Below are positions 1-7,799 of a DNA stretch of 51,331 bases, one piece after another. The translations under genes and the position numbers were made by a program. Under the pieces are notes generated by a model. That model saw only the letters and a program-made list of their open reading frames with translations. It was not told where the DNA came from and searched no databases. The stretch covers positions 1 to 51,331 of the forward strand of contig RGJX01000005.1 of NCBI GenBank assembly GCA_010023045.1, written 5' to 3'. The DNA comes from Actinomycetota bacterium (GTDB lineage Bacteria > Actinomycetota > Actinomycetes > Nanopelagicales > Nanopelagicaceae). How positions within the stretch are numbered: the first letter of the stretch is position 1; each line of letters opens with the position of its first letter.

Positions 1-81
1 GAAGGAACTTCATCGTTCGACTTGCATGTGTTAAGCACGCCGCCAGCGTTCGTCCTGAGCCAGGATCAAACTCTCCATTGA
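1..81 (-). rRNA. rrs: 16S ribosomal RNA, 5' end only (partial)
   Basis: The minus strand reads AGAGTTTGATCCTGGCTCAG ending at position 55, the universal 27F site at the 5' end of 16S rRNA, followed by the conserved GACGAACGCTGGCGGCGTGC and ACACATGCAAGTCGA blocks. Counting back from that site puts the mature 5' end near position 81. The gene runs off the left edge of the window, so only about 80 nt are present. It lies downstream of tyrS in the same orientation but has its own promoter and is separated by terminators. Confidence 0.97.
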
Positions 82-256
82 ATTTTGATTCAACGAGACG
101 TTGATTCCGGCAAAAGAACATAAACAACTGTCGTTATTTAATGTCTTTGACCAATTGATTTTTACAAAGGATTCGACGGGCATGGCAATAAAGCCATACC
201 TCATCGAGGTAATTGGCATTGACTAATTAGCACGCTGTTGAGTTCTCAAGGTACGG
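82..256 (-). promoter_or_regulatory. 16S rRNA leader with boxA-like antitermination/processing elements
   Basis: On the minus strand 256-231 reads CCTTGAGAACTCAACAGCGTG in its core, which resembles the TTTGAGAACTCAA element conserved in actinobacterial rRNA leaders and spacers (family knowledge). Downstream, 179-200 folds as an 8-bp stem (GGTATGGC/GCCATGCC with one G-U pair) and a 6-nt loop, followed by a short CCTC/GAGG hairpin at about 199-210. These probably serve antitermination and RNase III processing of pre-16S. No protein gene is supported here. Confidence 0.6.
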
Positions 257-332
257 ATGCGCACCGATTCCTGGCCTTACAGCCATTAGCAGGGCACGAC
301 CTATCCCACCCCTTTTACAGGGCAGAAGGAGA

Positions 333-361
333 AACCTAGGCCGAGATCTCATTTAGGTCAA
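333..361 (-). promoter_or_regulatory. Candidate rrn promoter
   Basis: The minus strand shows TTGACC (361-356), a 17-bp spacer and TAGGTT (338-333), a good match to a housekeeping sigma promoter. It lies downstream of the tyrS terminators and about 250 nt upstream of the mature 16S end, which is a usual rRNA leader length. No second equally good promoter was seen in the 82-558 gap. Confidence 0.65.
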
Positions 362-393
362 ATCGCGAGCGCCCGAAGTGATCAGACGGCACG

Positions 394-419
394 AAAAACC
401 CTTATAAATCAAGGTTTTT
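394..419 (-). terminator. Rho-independent terminator between tyrS and the rrn promoter
   Basis: On the minus strand an AAAAACC arm (419-413) pairs with GGGTTTTT (401-394), so the A-rich arm, hairpin and T-run form a typical intrinsic terminator. It separates the arginine/tyrS transcript from the rRNA operon. The symmetry would allow termination from either side. Confidence 0.6.
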
Positions 420-497
420 GGCTTCTAGGGAAGTTCTTGCTCGACTACTCGGCCTGGTGTTGAAGTCCGATTTCGTAGCGAGGGGCTAAGAATAACG

Positions 498-547
498 CCT
501 CATTTTTGAGGGGGCAAATCGGGCAAAGCGCCGTTTTTCGCCGATTT
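498..547 (-). terminator. Two hairpins directly after tyrS, probable terminator region
   Basis: An inverted repeat AAATCGG (516-522) / CCGATTT (541-547) is followed on the minus strand by a second hairpin, CCTCA-AAAA-TGAGG (511-498), and then a moderately T-rich stretch. They lie 12-60 nt after the tyrS stop codon. The U-tract is weak, so the hairpin at 394-419 may do most of the terminating. Confidence 0.4.
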
Positions 548-558
548 CCAGCTACCCG

Positions 559-1740
559 CTAGCTAATTTCGACGGCAGCGAGGTCTCGTTTTCCTTTGCG
601 GAGGACCAAGAAGCGACCGTGCAATAACGATTGTGCGGTTGGGGCAAAATCTTCGCCAACTATCTTCTCGTTATTTAAGTAAGCGCCACCTTCTTTGACG
701 ATTCTTCGAGCAGCAGATTTTGACTCGACAAGACCGGTTGCAACAATCAGATCAACCCAAGTTGGAATCGGTACACCCTTAGAGAGATTTGTTCGCGGTA
801 ACTCGCTAAGTGCGCCGGAGAGTGTCTCTACATCCAAATCAGCAAGTTCACCTTGGCCAAACAGCGCCTTCGCCGCCGCTTCAACTTTCAAAGTTTCGGA
901 TTCGCCATGAATGAGAGAAGTTAGTTCGCGAGCCAAAGCCCTATGGGCCTCACGCGCTCCTGGATTGGTTTTTAAAGATTCAAATAACTGTTCTAGCTCT
1001 TCATGGCTCTTGAAGCTAAAACTCCGCAGAAGTTGCTCTACATCTCGATCATCTGAATTTAAGAAGAATTGGAAGAATGCATAAGGCGAAGTCATCTTTG
1101 GGTCTAGCCAAATCGCGCCACTTGCAGTCTTGCCGAACTTAGTTCCATCCGCTTTTGTCATTAAGGGGATAGTAAGCGCATGCGCGCTCTTGCTTTCAAC
1201 TCTTCGAATTAAATCGACTCCAGCAACAATATTGCCCCATTGATCACTTCCTCCAATTTGTAATGCGCAATCGTGGCGGCGATTCAACTCTAGGTAATCA
1301 AAAACCGAGAAATGCTTTCCGATATCGCGCAAAAATGAGATTGCCGAAACAGGTGCCGTCCAATCAAGGTTATTCGCCATAACTGCAGCGTTCTTTCCGG
1401 TGAAATCTAAAAACCCCTCTAATTGAGCGCGAATTCGACCGACCCAGTCCGCTACTACTTCAACCTCATTTAAGGATCGCTCACTATTTCGACCACTTGG
1501 GTCTCCTACTAAACCGGTTGCTCCACCTACAAGCGCGATTGGCTTATGGCCAGCGAGTTGGAATCTCCGAAGAACTGTGAGGACTGCCAGGTTCCCAAGG
1601 TGCAGGCTTGGAGCTGTTGGATCGAAACCAAGATAAAGCGAACGGCTTGCCCCATTCAAAAAAGTCTCTAGTTCTTTCCGATCAGTGGTCTGGGCTATTG
1701 ACTTACGCCACTGGAGATCGTCAAGTAGAGAACTAGTCAT
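559..1740 (-). CDS. tyrS: Tyrosyl-tRNA synthetase, with an internal gap in the active-site region
   Basis: Class I synthetase that attaches tyrosine to tRNA-Tyr. Visible features are the HIGH-like signature HLGN (about residues 47-50), QIGGSDQWGN, and KFGKT in the KMSKS position (about 201-205), with an S4-like RNA-binding C-terminus (residues ~330-393). The start ATG at 1740 overlaps the argH stop (ATGA), so it is the last gene of the arg operon; the in-frame ATG at 1785 lies inside argH and is less likely. At 393 residues it is short. Homologues carry about 30 residues between HFSV and the DYLEL-like segment, including the YxLLQ helix that binds tyrosine. Here SV is joined directly to FDYLEL near 1302. 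If real, the enzyme should be inactive. Confidence 0.93.
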   Translation of the reverse strand: MTSSLLDDLQWRKSIAQTTDRKELETFLNGASRSLYLGFDPTAPSLHLGNLAVLTVLRRFQLAGHKPIALVGGATGLVGDPSGRNSERSLNEVEVVADWVGRIRAQLEGFLDFTGKNAAVMANNLDWTAPVSAISFLRDIGKHFSVFDYLELNRRHDCALQIGGSDQWGNIVAGVDLIRRVESKSAHALTIPLMTKADGTKFGKTASGAIWLDPKMTSPYAFFQFFLNSDDRDVEQLLRSFSFKSHEELEQLFESLKTNPGAREAHRALARELTSLIHGESETLKVEAAAKALFGQGELADLDVETLSGALSELPRTNLSKGVPIPTWVDLIVATGLVESKSAARRIVKEGGAYLNNEKIVGEDFAPTAQSLLHGRFLVLRKGKRDLAAVEIS

Positions 1741-3164
1741 AGGGACATCATGCCGGAAAATCGTTTCGACTCGTTGGATATCCATTTTCTATCGCGTCGA
1801 ATTGAGTTTTTCAGAGCCGTTAGTTGTTTCAAGACAGACTTTGGCGCGGTTCCATTCGGACTTGTACGAGATGTAACTGCTCCCTTTGCATCCAAGAATT
1901 TCTTCACTCCCCCATCCAGCTTTGGATGAGCGCCTAGAAGTTCTTGCTCGCTGAGTTGGTGGAGTTGTTTTCCGGCAGACTCACAAATGCGGACGCATTT
2001 TCCAGCGGCTTCATGAGCTTGAGAGAATGGGATTCCCTTCCGCACCAGATAATCTGCAATCTCAGTTGCAAGGGAGAATCCTTCCGGAGCGCTCGCTGCC
2101 ATTTTGGCTCTATCAAATCTAGTCGAGGCCACCATTCCCGTGAGTGGAGGAAGCAATAGAAGTAGATGATCGATTGAAGTGAAGACCAACTCTTTATCCT
2201 CTTGTAGATCTCTGTTGTAGGCGAATGGCAAACCCTTCATCGTCGTCAGTAAACCAGTTAGATTTCCAATCAGCGGCCCTGCTTTTCCACGAGCCAATTC
2301 CGCGACATCTGGGTTCTTCTTCTGAGGCATTATTGAAGAGCCAGTTGCGTAAGCATCATCTAGTTTCGCCCAACCAAATTCGCTAGTGCACCAGATAGTC
2401 CACTCTTCGCCGATTCGCGACAAGTGAACTCCAATCAAGGCCATAATGAAAAGCGCTTCGGCGGCAAAATCGCGATCGGAGACTGCATCGATGCTGTTCC
2501 CAGCGATGCCGGCAAAGCCGAGTTCACGCGCGCTCTTACCGGGGCTGATCAAGAGTGAACTTCCAGCCAGAGCTCCGGCGCCAAGGGGTGAGAGGTCTGT
2601 GCGTTGGTACCAATCCTTAATTCTCTCTAGGTCACGATTTAGCGCTGCACAGTGCTTTGCCAATTCGTGCCCAAATGAGATTGGCTGTGCGTGTTGCAGA
2701 TGCGTGAAACCTGGCGCGATTGCATCGACGTACTCTTTTGACTTGTCGGCGAGGGCCTCATTGAGTTCGCAGACTTTAAAGGCAAGATTTAGCATGTTAT
2801 CCAAGAGAAAGAGTTTGAAATCTGTTGCGACTTGATCGTTTCGGGAGCGCCCAGCCCTTATCGCCCCACCTAGCTCTCCTAATTTCTCCTTGAGCCCTCG
2901 CTCCAGCGCTGAATGAACATCTTCATCATCGGCCTTCGGCAGAAACTCTCCATTTTTTACCTCAACCATTAATTCCTTCAAAGCCTTAGTCAACTTTGTT
3001 GAAGTCTTGGTGTCGATCAATCTATTTTCTTTGAGCGCTTTAACATGAGCAAGCGAGCTCGCTAAGTCATAAGGTGCAAGGCGCCAATCGAATTGCACAC
3101 TTCTCGAAAGAGCAAATACCGCGTCCGCAGTTTTGGATTCAAACCTGCCACCCCATAGAGCCAC
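1737..3164 (-). CDS. argH: Argininosuccinate lyase
   Basis: Last step of arginine synthesis: argininosuccinate to arginine plus fumarate. The fumarase/aspartase-superfamily signature GSSIMPQKKNP is present at about residues 280-290, along with the N-terminal LWGGRF and the catalytic-region motifs AGRSRNDQVA and THLQHAQP. Length 475 is normal. The start is GTG at 3164, sharing one base with the argR stop; the 3' end overlaps tyrS by 4 nt. In many actinobacteria argG sits immediately upstream; here argR does. Confidence 0.97.
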   Translation of the reverse strand: MALWGGRFESKTADAVFALSRSVQFDWRLAPYDLASSLAHVKALKENRLIDTKTSTKLTKALKELMVEVKNGEFLPKADDEDVHSALERGLKEKLGELGGAIRAGRSRNDQVATDFKLFLLDNMLNLAFKVCELNEALADKSKEYVDAIAPGFTHLQHAQPISFGHELAKHCAALNRDLERIKDWYQRTDLSPLGAGALAGSSLLISPGKSARELGFAGIAGNSIDAVSDRDFAAEALFIMALIGVHLSRIGEEWTIWCTSEFGWAKLDDAYATGSSIMPQKKNPDVAELARGKAGPLIGNLTGLLTTMKGLPFAYNRDLQEDKELVFTSIDHLLLLLPPLTGMVASTRFDRAKMAASAPEGFSLATEIADYLVRKGIPFSQAHEAAGKCVRICESAGKQLHQLSEQELLGAHPKLDGGVKKFLDAKGAVTSRTSPNGTAPKSVLKQLTALKNSIRRDRKWISNESKRFSGMMSL

Positions 3165-3658
3165 TATTTCGCCGCCTTCCCTCTCAAGAATTGACTTAAC
3201 TGACGTTCAAGTTGCTTGCCACCTGTTGGCGACTTAGAGACCACTAGGACTGTGTCATCTCCGGCAATCGTTCCGATGATATTCCCAAGTACGCCACTAC
3301 TTGCGGCACGATCGAGGGTGCTTGCGAGAAGTTGCGCTCCCCCAGCAGGAGTCTTTAAAACCACCAAGTTTCCGCTCGCAACAATGCTAAGTACTAGTTC
3401 CTCTGAAGCTCTAGAGAACCGAGATCGATTCTCATTACTCTCTGTAAGAAATTGGTATCTAAGGAGACCACCTTGATCGCGTCCCCTGACTGCGCCTATC
3501 TCCTCTAAGTCGCGACTGGCCGTTGCTTGGGTTACATCGATTCCTTCATCTCTAAGGAGCTCAACTAAATCATTTTGGGAATGCACCAGGCCTTGATTTA
3601 CATAAGAGATTACCAATGCTCGGCGCGCATTGGTCGATAGCGTGGATTTCTTAGCCAC
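3164..3658 (-). CDS. argR: Arginine repressor ArgR
   Basis: Hexameric arginine-responsive repressor. The N-terminal winged helix covers about residues 5-70 (with VTQATASRDLEEIG as recognition region) and the C-terminal oligomerisation/arginine-binding domain has the family signature GTIAGDDT. I place the start at GTG 3658: it has an excellent GAGGAGGT ribosome site about 5 nt upstream and overlaps the argD stop by 8 nt, giving a normal 164-residue protein. A longer in-frame ATG at 3766 would add a 36-residue tail translated from within argD and is unlikely. Its probable target is the double ARG box at 7767-7798, i.e. its own operon. Confidence 0.96.
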   Translation of the reverse strand: MAKKSTLSTNARRALVISYVNQGLVHSQNDLVELLRDEGIDVTQATASRDLEEIGAVRGRDQGGLLRYQFLTESNENRSRFSRASEELVLSIVASGNLVVLKTPAGGAQLLASTLDRAASSGVLGNIIGTIAGDDTVLVVSKSPTGGKQLERQLSQFLRGKAAK

Positions 3659-4844
3659 CGTAAACCTCCTCACAAATTTCGGCGAATGCTCCAGCAAATT
3701 TAATGATCTGCCGCTCTGTGATGATGAATGCCGGCGCAATACGGATGACATCTTCGCCAGTCGCATTCACGAGGTAGCCAGAATTTGCTAGCTGGCTTGC
3801 AATTTCTTTCGCCTTTCCATCCCTGACTTGAATTCCAATAAGTAGGCCTCTTCCTCTACAGCCAATTACGCCTTCAATCGGCGAGAGCAGATTACGAAGC
3901 AGGGCGCCCTTCGTCGCATTGAGCGATAAGTAGCTGAACTTCTCTATTTCAGAGATCACTGCATTGGCCGCCGCGCAAGCAATTGGATTGCCACCAAAAG
4001 TTGTACCGTGACTTCCTGCGGTAAATAGCTGGGCTGATGGACCAAGGGCGATCATCGCTCCAAGAGGCAGACCGCCTCCTAGCCCCTTCGCCAGCGTAAT
4101 GACGTCCGGCTTAATCCCTTCGTGTTCGAAACCGAACCAATTTCCAGTCCTACCCATACCAGTCTGGACAGAATCAATCACCAAAAGCGCTCCGGTCTTA
4201 TCGCAAACTTCGCGAGCGGCTTTCAAATAACCCGATGGTGGAACTACGACGCCGGCTTCACCCATAATCGGTTCAATTATTAACATTGCAGTTCGCCGAT
4301 TTACTTTTCGATATAAGGCTTTTACATCTCCATAAGGGACGTGAACTACGCTCGGTATGAGAGGTTTAAAAGGATCGCGTTTACTTGGTTGTCCAGTGAG
4401 GGATAGCGCACCCATTGTGCGGCCATGAAACGCGCCAAGGGCCGCGACAACCCGCTTTCTGCCCGTCAATCGCGAAAGTTTAAGCGCTGCTTCATTTGCT
4501 TCAGCTCCCGAATTGCAGAAGAAAACTCGCGCGCTAGCATCTCCGGTCATTTTTACCAAGCGTTCTGCGAGGTTTAGTACTTGGGGATGGCTATAAAAAT
4601 TAGAGACATGGCTTAACTCTTTTGCTTGTTTCGCTATAGCGGCACTGACTCTTGGGTGGCTATGGCCAAGAAGATTAGTAGCAATTCCACCTAAGAGATC
4701 CAAGTACTTCTTGCCATCACTATCCCAGACATCAATACCTTTGCCTTTGACCAAGGAGATCGTTGGCGTCCCATACGTTGCCTGGATTGACTGGTTCCAA
4801 CGTTCGGCTTGCGACACCGTGGGCTTTCTTAAGCTCTTACCCAT
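3651..4844 (-). CDS. argD: Acetylornithine aminotransferase
   Basis: PLP-dependent class III aminotransferase converting N-acetylglutamate semialdehyde to N-acetylornithine. The PLP lysine lies in TLAKGLGGGLPLGA (about residue 249) and FFCNSGAEANEAA is the cofactor phosphate region. 397 residues, normal. It overlaps argB by 16 nt and argR by 8 nt. One oddity: the usual DEVQTG motif reads DSVQTG, with serine in place of a strongly conserved glutamate. argF, which often follows argD in actinobacteria, is not here. Confidence 0.96.
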   Translation of the reverse strand: MGKSLRKPTVSQAERWNQSIQATYGTPTISLVKGKGIDVWDSDGKKYLDLLGGIATNLLGHSHPRVSAAIAKQAKELSHVSNFYSHPQVLNLAERLVKMTGDASARVFFCNSGAEANEAALKLSRLTGRKRVVAALGAFHGRTMGALSLTGQPSKRDPFKPLIPSVVHVPYGDVKALYRKVNRRTAMLIIEPIMGEAGVVVPPSGYLKAAREVCDKTGALLVIDSVQTGMGRTGNWFGFEHEGIKPDVITLAKGLGGGLPLGAMIALGPSAQLFTAGSHGTTFGGNPIACAAANAVISEIEKFSYLSLNATKGALLRNLLSPIEGVIGCRGRGLLIGIQVRDGKAKEIASQLANSGYLVNATGEDVIRIAPAFIITERQIIKFAGAFAEICEEVYGG

Positions 4845-5584
4845 GTTCCACCTTTCCCGGCTAGCGCATCCTTAAAGGCAACCAGAGATTTACCATCTAT
4901 AACCCGGGCTGACATCGCGCCGGATGTAATTGCGTTAAACACCGCTGCAACCTTGGGAACCATTCCGCCTTCAAATGCTATGGAGCCAAGCTCTTTCAGG
5001 GAGACTTCGTGCATTAAAGAACTTTGATCTGGCCAGTTTCTATAGATGCCGGGCACATCAGTCATGAATAAAACCTCTTGGGCTCGCAATGCACCAGCAA
5101 TTGCGCCAGCAGCAAAATCTGCATTTACATTTAGCGCACTCCCATCAACGCTATTGGAAACCGGAGCGATGACTGGCAGAAACCCACCATCCAAGAGCGT
5201 GCTTAAGATTCTGGGATTTACCGAATCTACTTGTCCCACTAGGCCAAGTGCGCCCTCGCTCTTCACACTAACTTTTAGTAATCCAGCATCGCTTCCTGTT
5301 ATGCCAACGGCCGGCAAACCAACACGTTGCAAAGAACGTACTACTGAACGTAAGACAGACCCCGTTAGGACCGCTTCGACTACTTTCATGACTGATGGCG
5401 TTGTAATTCGCAGGCCATCTTTGAATTCTGATGGAACTCCCTCGATTTTGAGCTGTTGATCAATCTGTGGGCCCCCGCCATGAACAATCACGAATTGTTC
5501 GCCTTCGCTCCAACGCCGGGCAATCTCATCCATCCAGACTGGGTCGCTGTCCATGGCATGACCGCCGAATTTAATAACAATCAT
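4829..5584 (-). CDS. argB: Acetylglutamate kinase (short form)
   Basis: Phosphorylates N-acetylglutamate in arginine synthesis. Amino-acid kinase fold motifs are KFGGHAM at the N-terminus, the glycine-rich VHGGGPQID, NVNADFAAGAIA, and EGGMVPKVAA near the C-terminus. At 251 residues it begins almost directly with the first strand and lacks the extra N-terminal helix of about 25-40 residues that characterises arginine-inhibited hexameric kinases. By length it resembles the arginine-insensitive E. coli type, which is unexpected beside argJ. The start ATG overlaps the argJ stop (ATGA). Confidence 0.95.
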   Translation of the reverse strand: MIVIKFGGHAMDSDPVWMDEIARRWSEGEQFVIVHGGGPQIDQQLKIEGVPSEFKDGLRITTPSVMKVVEAVLTGSVLRSVVRSLQRVGLPAVGITGSDAGLLKVSVKSEGALGLVGQVDSVNPRILSTLLDGGFLPVIAPVSNSVDGSALNVNADFAAGAIAGALRAQEVLFMTDVPGIYRNWPDQSSLMHEVSLKELGSIAFEGGMVPKVAAVFNAITSGAMSARVIDGKSLVAFKDALAGKGGTWVRA

Positions 5585-6729
5585 GTTGAGTAGGCCGAAT
5601 TCTCGTGAACATATTCAGCAGTCAAATCATTTGTGTAGATTGTTGCTGAAGCGCTACCTAAATGCAGATCAATCAAAATGTCGATCCGCTCTGCTTTCAT
5701 ATTTACAAGTTCTCTGGGGTCGCCGGGAGCGCTAGCTCTACAAACCATGACTCCATTCAAGGCCACATCAATATTGGCAGGATCTAAAACCGCTTTGGTG
5801 GTGCCAATAGCGGCAAGGATCCTGCCCCAATTTGGGTCCTCGCCATTTAATGCGCACTTTAAGAGATTATTACGAGCACAAGCTCGCCCGATCTCTACTG
5901 CATCGCGCTCGCTCTTTGCATTCACTACCTGTATTGCCACAACCTTCGAGTGGCCCTCGGCATCTGAAATCAGTTGATATGCAAGGCTCTCGCATACTTC
6001 AAAGAGCGCAGCCTTTAACTCTTCGCGGGAGGGTTCAACTCCAGATGCTCCGGAGGACATGAAGAGAACTGTGTCATTTGTAGAGGTACATCCATCTGAG
6101 TCAATTCGATTGAACGTTACCTCACAAACCTCGGCAAAAATTTGATCCGCTAATCGCTTATCTACGACTGCATCTGTCATGACAACCGAAAGCATGGTAG
6201 CTAAAGCTGGGGCTAGCATTCCGGCTCCTTTAGCAATTCCAGCAACCTCAAAGCCATTCCGAGATTGATGCGCAATCTTTGCTACCGAGTCAGTAGTCAT
6301 TATTGCTTCTGCGGCATCCAGTAATGAACCGTGATTCAAGCTCTTCACAGCAGCGTCAATGCCGGATAAAAGCTTTGTCATTGGAAGTCGAACCCCAATC
6401 AACCCTGTTGAACAGATGGCTACGTCGCTGGCGGAGAGTTCTAGCTTTGCCGCTACTTCCTCGGCGCTTTTATGTGTATCGGAAAAACCCTCAGGGCCGG
6501 TGCATGCATTTGCACCACCGCTATTAAGTAGAACTGCGGAAACCTCGTTATCCCTCACTACTTGAGCGGTCCAAGTAACGGGCGCGGCAACGATCTGATT
6601 TGTGGTGAAAACAGCTGTTCCAATCTTCGCTGGTCCATCATTAACAATGAGAGCTAAATCCTTCGCCCCAGAACTCTTTAGTCCAGCCGAGATTCCAACG
6701 CCTCGAAAACCCTTAGGGAAAGTGGTCAT
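5581..6729 (-). CDS. argJ: Bifunctional ornithine acetyltransferase / N-acetylglutamate synthase
   Basis: Transfers the acetyl group from acetylornithine to glutamate, closing the acetyl cycle; bifunctional members also use acetyl-CoA. The autocatalytic cleavage site is visible as KGAGMLAPALATMLS, where the ATML threonine becomes the N-terminal nucleophile of the beta chain (about residue 178). LNSGGANACTG and the C-terminal TNDLTAEYVHENSAYS are family hallmarks. 382 residues. It overlaps argC and argB by 4 nt each (ATGA), so translation is probably coupled. Confidence 0.96.
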   Translation of the reverse strand: MTTFPKGFRGVGISAGLKSSGAKDLALIVNDGPAKIGTAVFTTNQIVAAPVTWTAQVVRDNEVSAVLLNSGGANACTGPEGFSDTHKSAEEVAAKLELSASDVAICSTGLIGVRLPMTKLLSGIDAAVKSLNHGSLLDAAEAIMTTDSVAKIAHQSRNGFEVAGIAKGAGMLAPALATMLSVVMTDAVVDKRLADQIFAEVCEVTFNRIDSDGCTSTNDTVLFMSSGASGVEPSREELKAALFEVCESLAYQLISDAEGHSKVVAIQVVNAKSERDAVEIGRACARNNLLKCALNGEDPNWGRILAAIGTTKAVLDPANIDVALNGVMVCRASAPGDPRELVNMKAERIDILIDLHLGSASATIYTNDLTAEYVHENSAYST

Positions 6730-7745
6730 TGGCCAACGCCCATCGGGCTAAGGCCTAAAGTCTCATCAAAACCGGCAATCAGATTTGCATTTTGTAGCGC
6801 CTGTCCTGCGGCACCTTTTCCTAGATTATCTAGTGCCGCCGAAACAACTAATCTTGAAGTATGAGTATCTACTGCAAGCTGAAGCTGTACTCCATTTGAG
6901 CCGATGAGAGAGGAGGTTTCTGGAAGTTGGCCTTTTGGAAGGAGCGTCACAAACTTTTCATTCGCGTAGCTTCTCTGATAGATCTCCCTAATGGCACTCT
7001 CCGCTAGCGCAGTCTTTGCTGTGACTGTGGCTAATATTCCACGCGGCATCGGCGCAAGTATTGGTGTAAATGAAATCCGAACTTCTTCACCAGACGCATT
7101 ACTTAGAGTTTCCTCGATCTCAGGAGTATGTTGATGAACTCCCCCAAATTTGTATGAAGAGAGGGAATTCATAATTTCGCTGGCGCTTAGATTTACCTTA
7201 TTTGTTCTTCCCGCTCCGGTCGTTCCACTTGCGGCAACAACGACAATATCGCTCGCATCGATGGCTCCCTGTGCAATTGCTGGGGCGGTAGCGAGAGCAA
7301 TCGCTGTGGCGTAACAGCCTGGATTAGCGACTCTCGTTGATTGAGAAATTTTTCCCCGTTGCCCAGGTAGTTCTGGCAAGCCATAGGTCCAAGTTCCGGC
7401 ATGCGCTCCCCCGTAATACTTCTCCCACTTCGCCCGATCGCGCAGCCTAAAATCTGCGCCCAAATCGACGATCTTCAAGTCACTTCTCAATTCACTTACT
7501 AGGGCTGCAGATTCCCCATGCGGCAATGCCATGAAAACCAAATCACATAAATTCAATTCTTTCGCCGAGGTTTTTTCGAACTTCCTACCGAAGTATGAAG
7601 TGAGGTGAGAATGGATTGATGAGATTTCCTCGCCTGCGTTAGAGCCGGCCGCAATGTATGACGGATCGAATTTGCTGTGGGTCGCGAGTAATCGAAGTAA
7701 CTCACCCCCGGCATAGCCGCTGGCTCCAACAATACCTACGCGCAT
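6726..7745 (-). CDS. argC: N-acetyl-gamma-glutamyl-phosphate reductase
   Basis: NADPH-dependent reductase of the third arginine step. The N-terminal GASGYAGGELLRLL is the nucleotide-binding loop and VANPGCYATA holds the catalytic cysteine (about residue 143). 339 residues, normal. First gene of the arg operon. There is no ribosome binding site: the -10 box ends only 6 nt before the ATG, so the mRNA is predicted to be leaderless and repressible by ArgR. Confidence 0.96.
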   Translation of the reverse strand: MRVGIVGASGYAGGELLRLLATHSKFDPSYIAAGSNAGEEISSIHSHLTSYFGRKFEKTSAKELNLCDLVFMALPHGESAALVSELRSDLKIVDLGADFRLRDRAKWEKYYGGAHAGTWTYGLPELPGQRGKISQSTRVANPGCYATAIALATAPAIAQGAIDASDIVVVAASGTTGAGRTNKVNLSASEIMNSLSSYKFGGVHQHTPEIEETLSNASGEEVRISFTPILAPMPRGILATVTAKTALAESAIREIYQRSYANEKFVTLLPKGQLPETSSLIGSNGVQLQLAVDTHTSRLVVSAALDNLGKGAAGQALQNANLIAGFDETLGLSPMGVGQ

Positions 7746-7751
7746 CGGGCG

Positions 7752-7780
7752 AGAATACCCATTTGTGCATAATTATGCAA
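7752..7780 (-). promoter_or_regulatory. arg operon promoter (leaderless start)
   Basis: Minus strand TTGCAT (7780-7775), 17-bp spacer, TATTCT (7757-7752). The ATG of argC begins 6 nt after the -10 box, so transcription should start at or beside the A of the start codon. The -35 hexamer lies within the proximal ARG box, which explains how ArgR would block the promoter. Confidence 0.75.
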
Positions 7781-7798
7781 ATGCTTGCATACTTATGC
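7767..7798. promoter_or_regulatory. Tandem ARG boxes (ArgR operator)
   Basis: A perfect palindrome GCATAATTATGC (7767-7778) and a near-perfect one GCATACTTATGC (7787-7798) have centres exactly 20 bp apart, about two helical turns. Paired palindromic boxes with this kind of spacing are the classic target of an ArgR hexamer. The pair sits in the 54-bp gap between pheT and argC and covers the argC -35 element. argR is encoded four genes downstream, implying autoregulation. Confidence 0.82.
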
Positions 7799-7799
7799 G

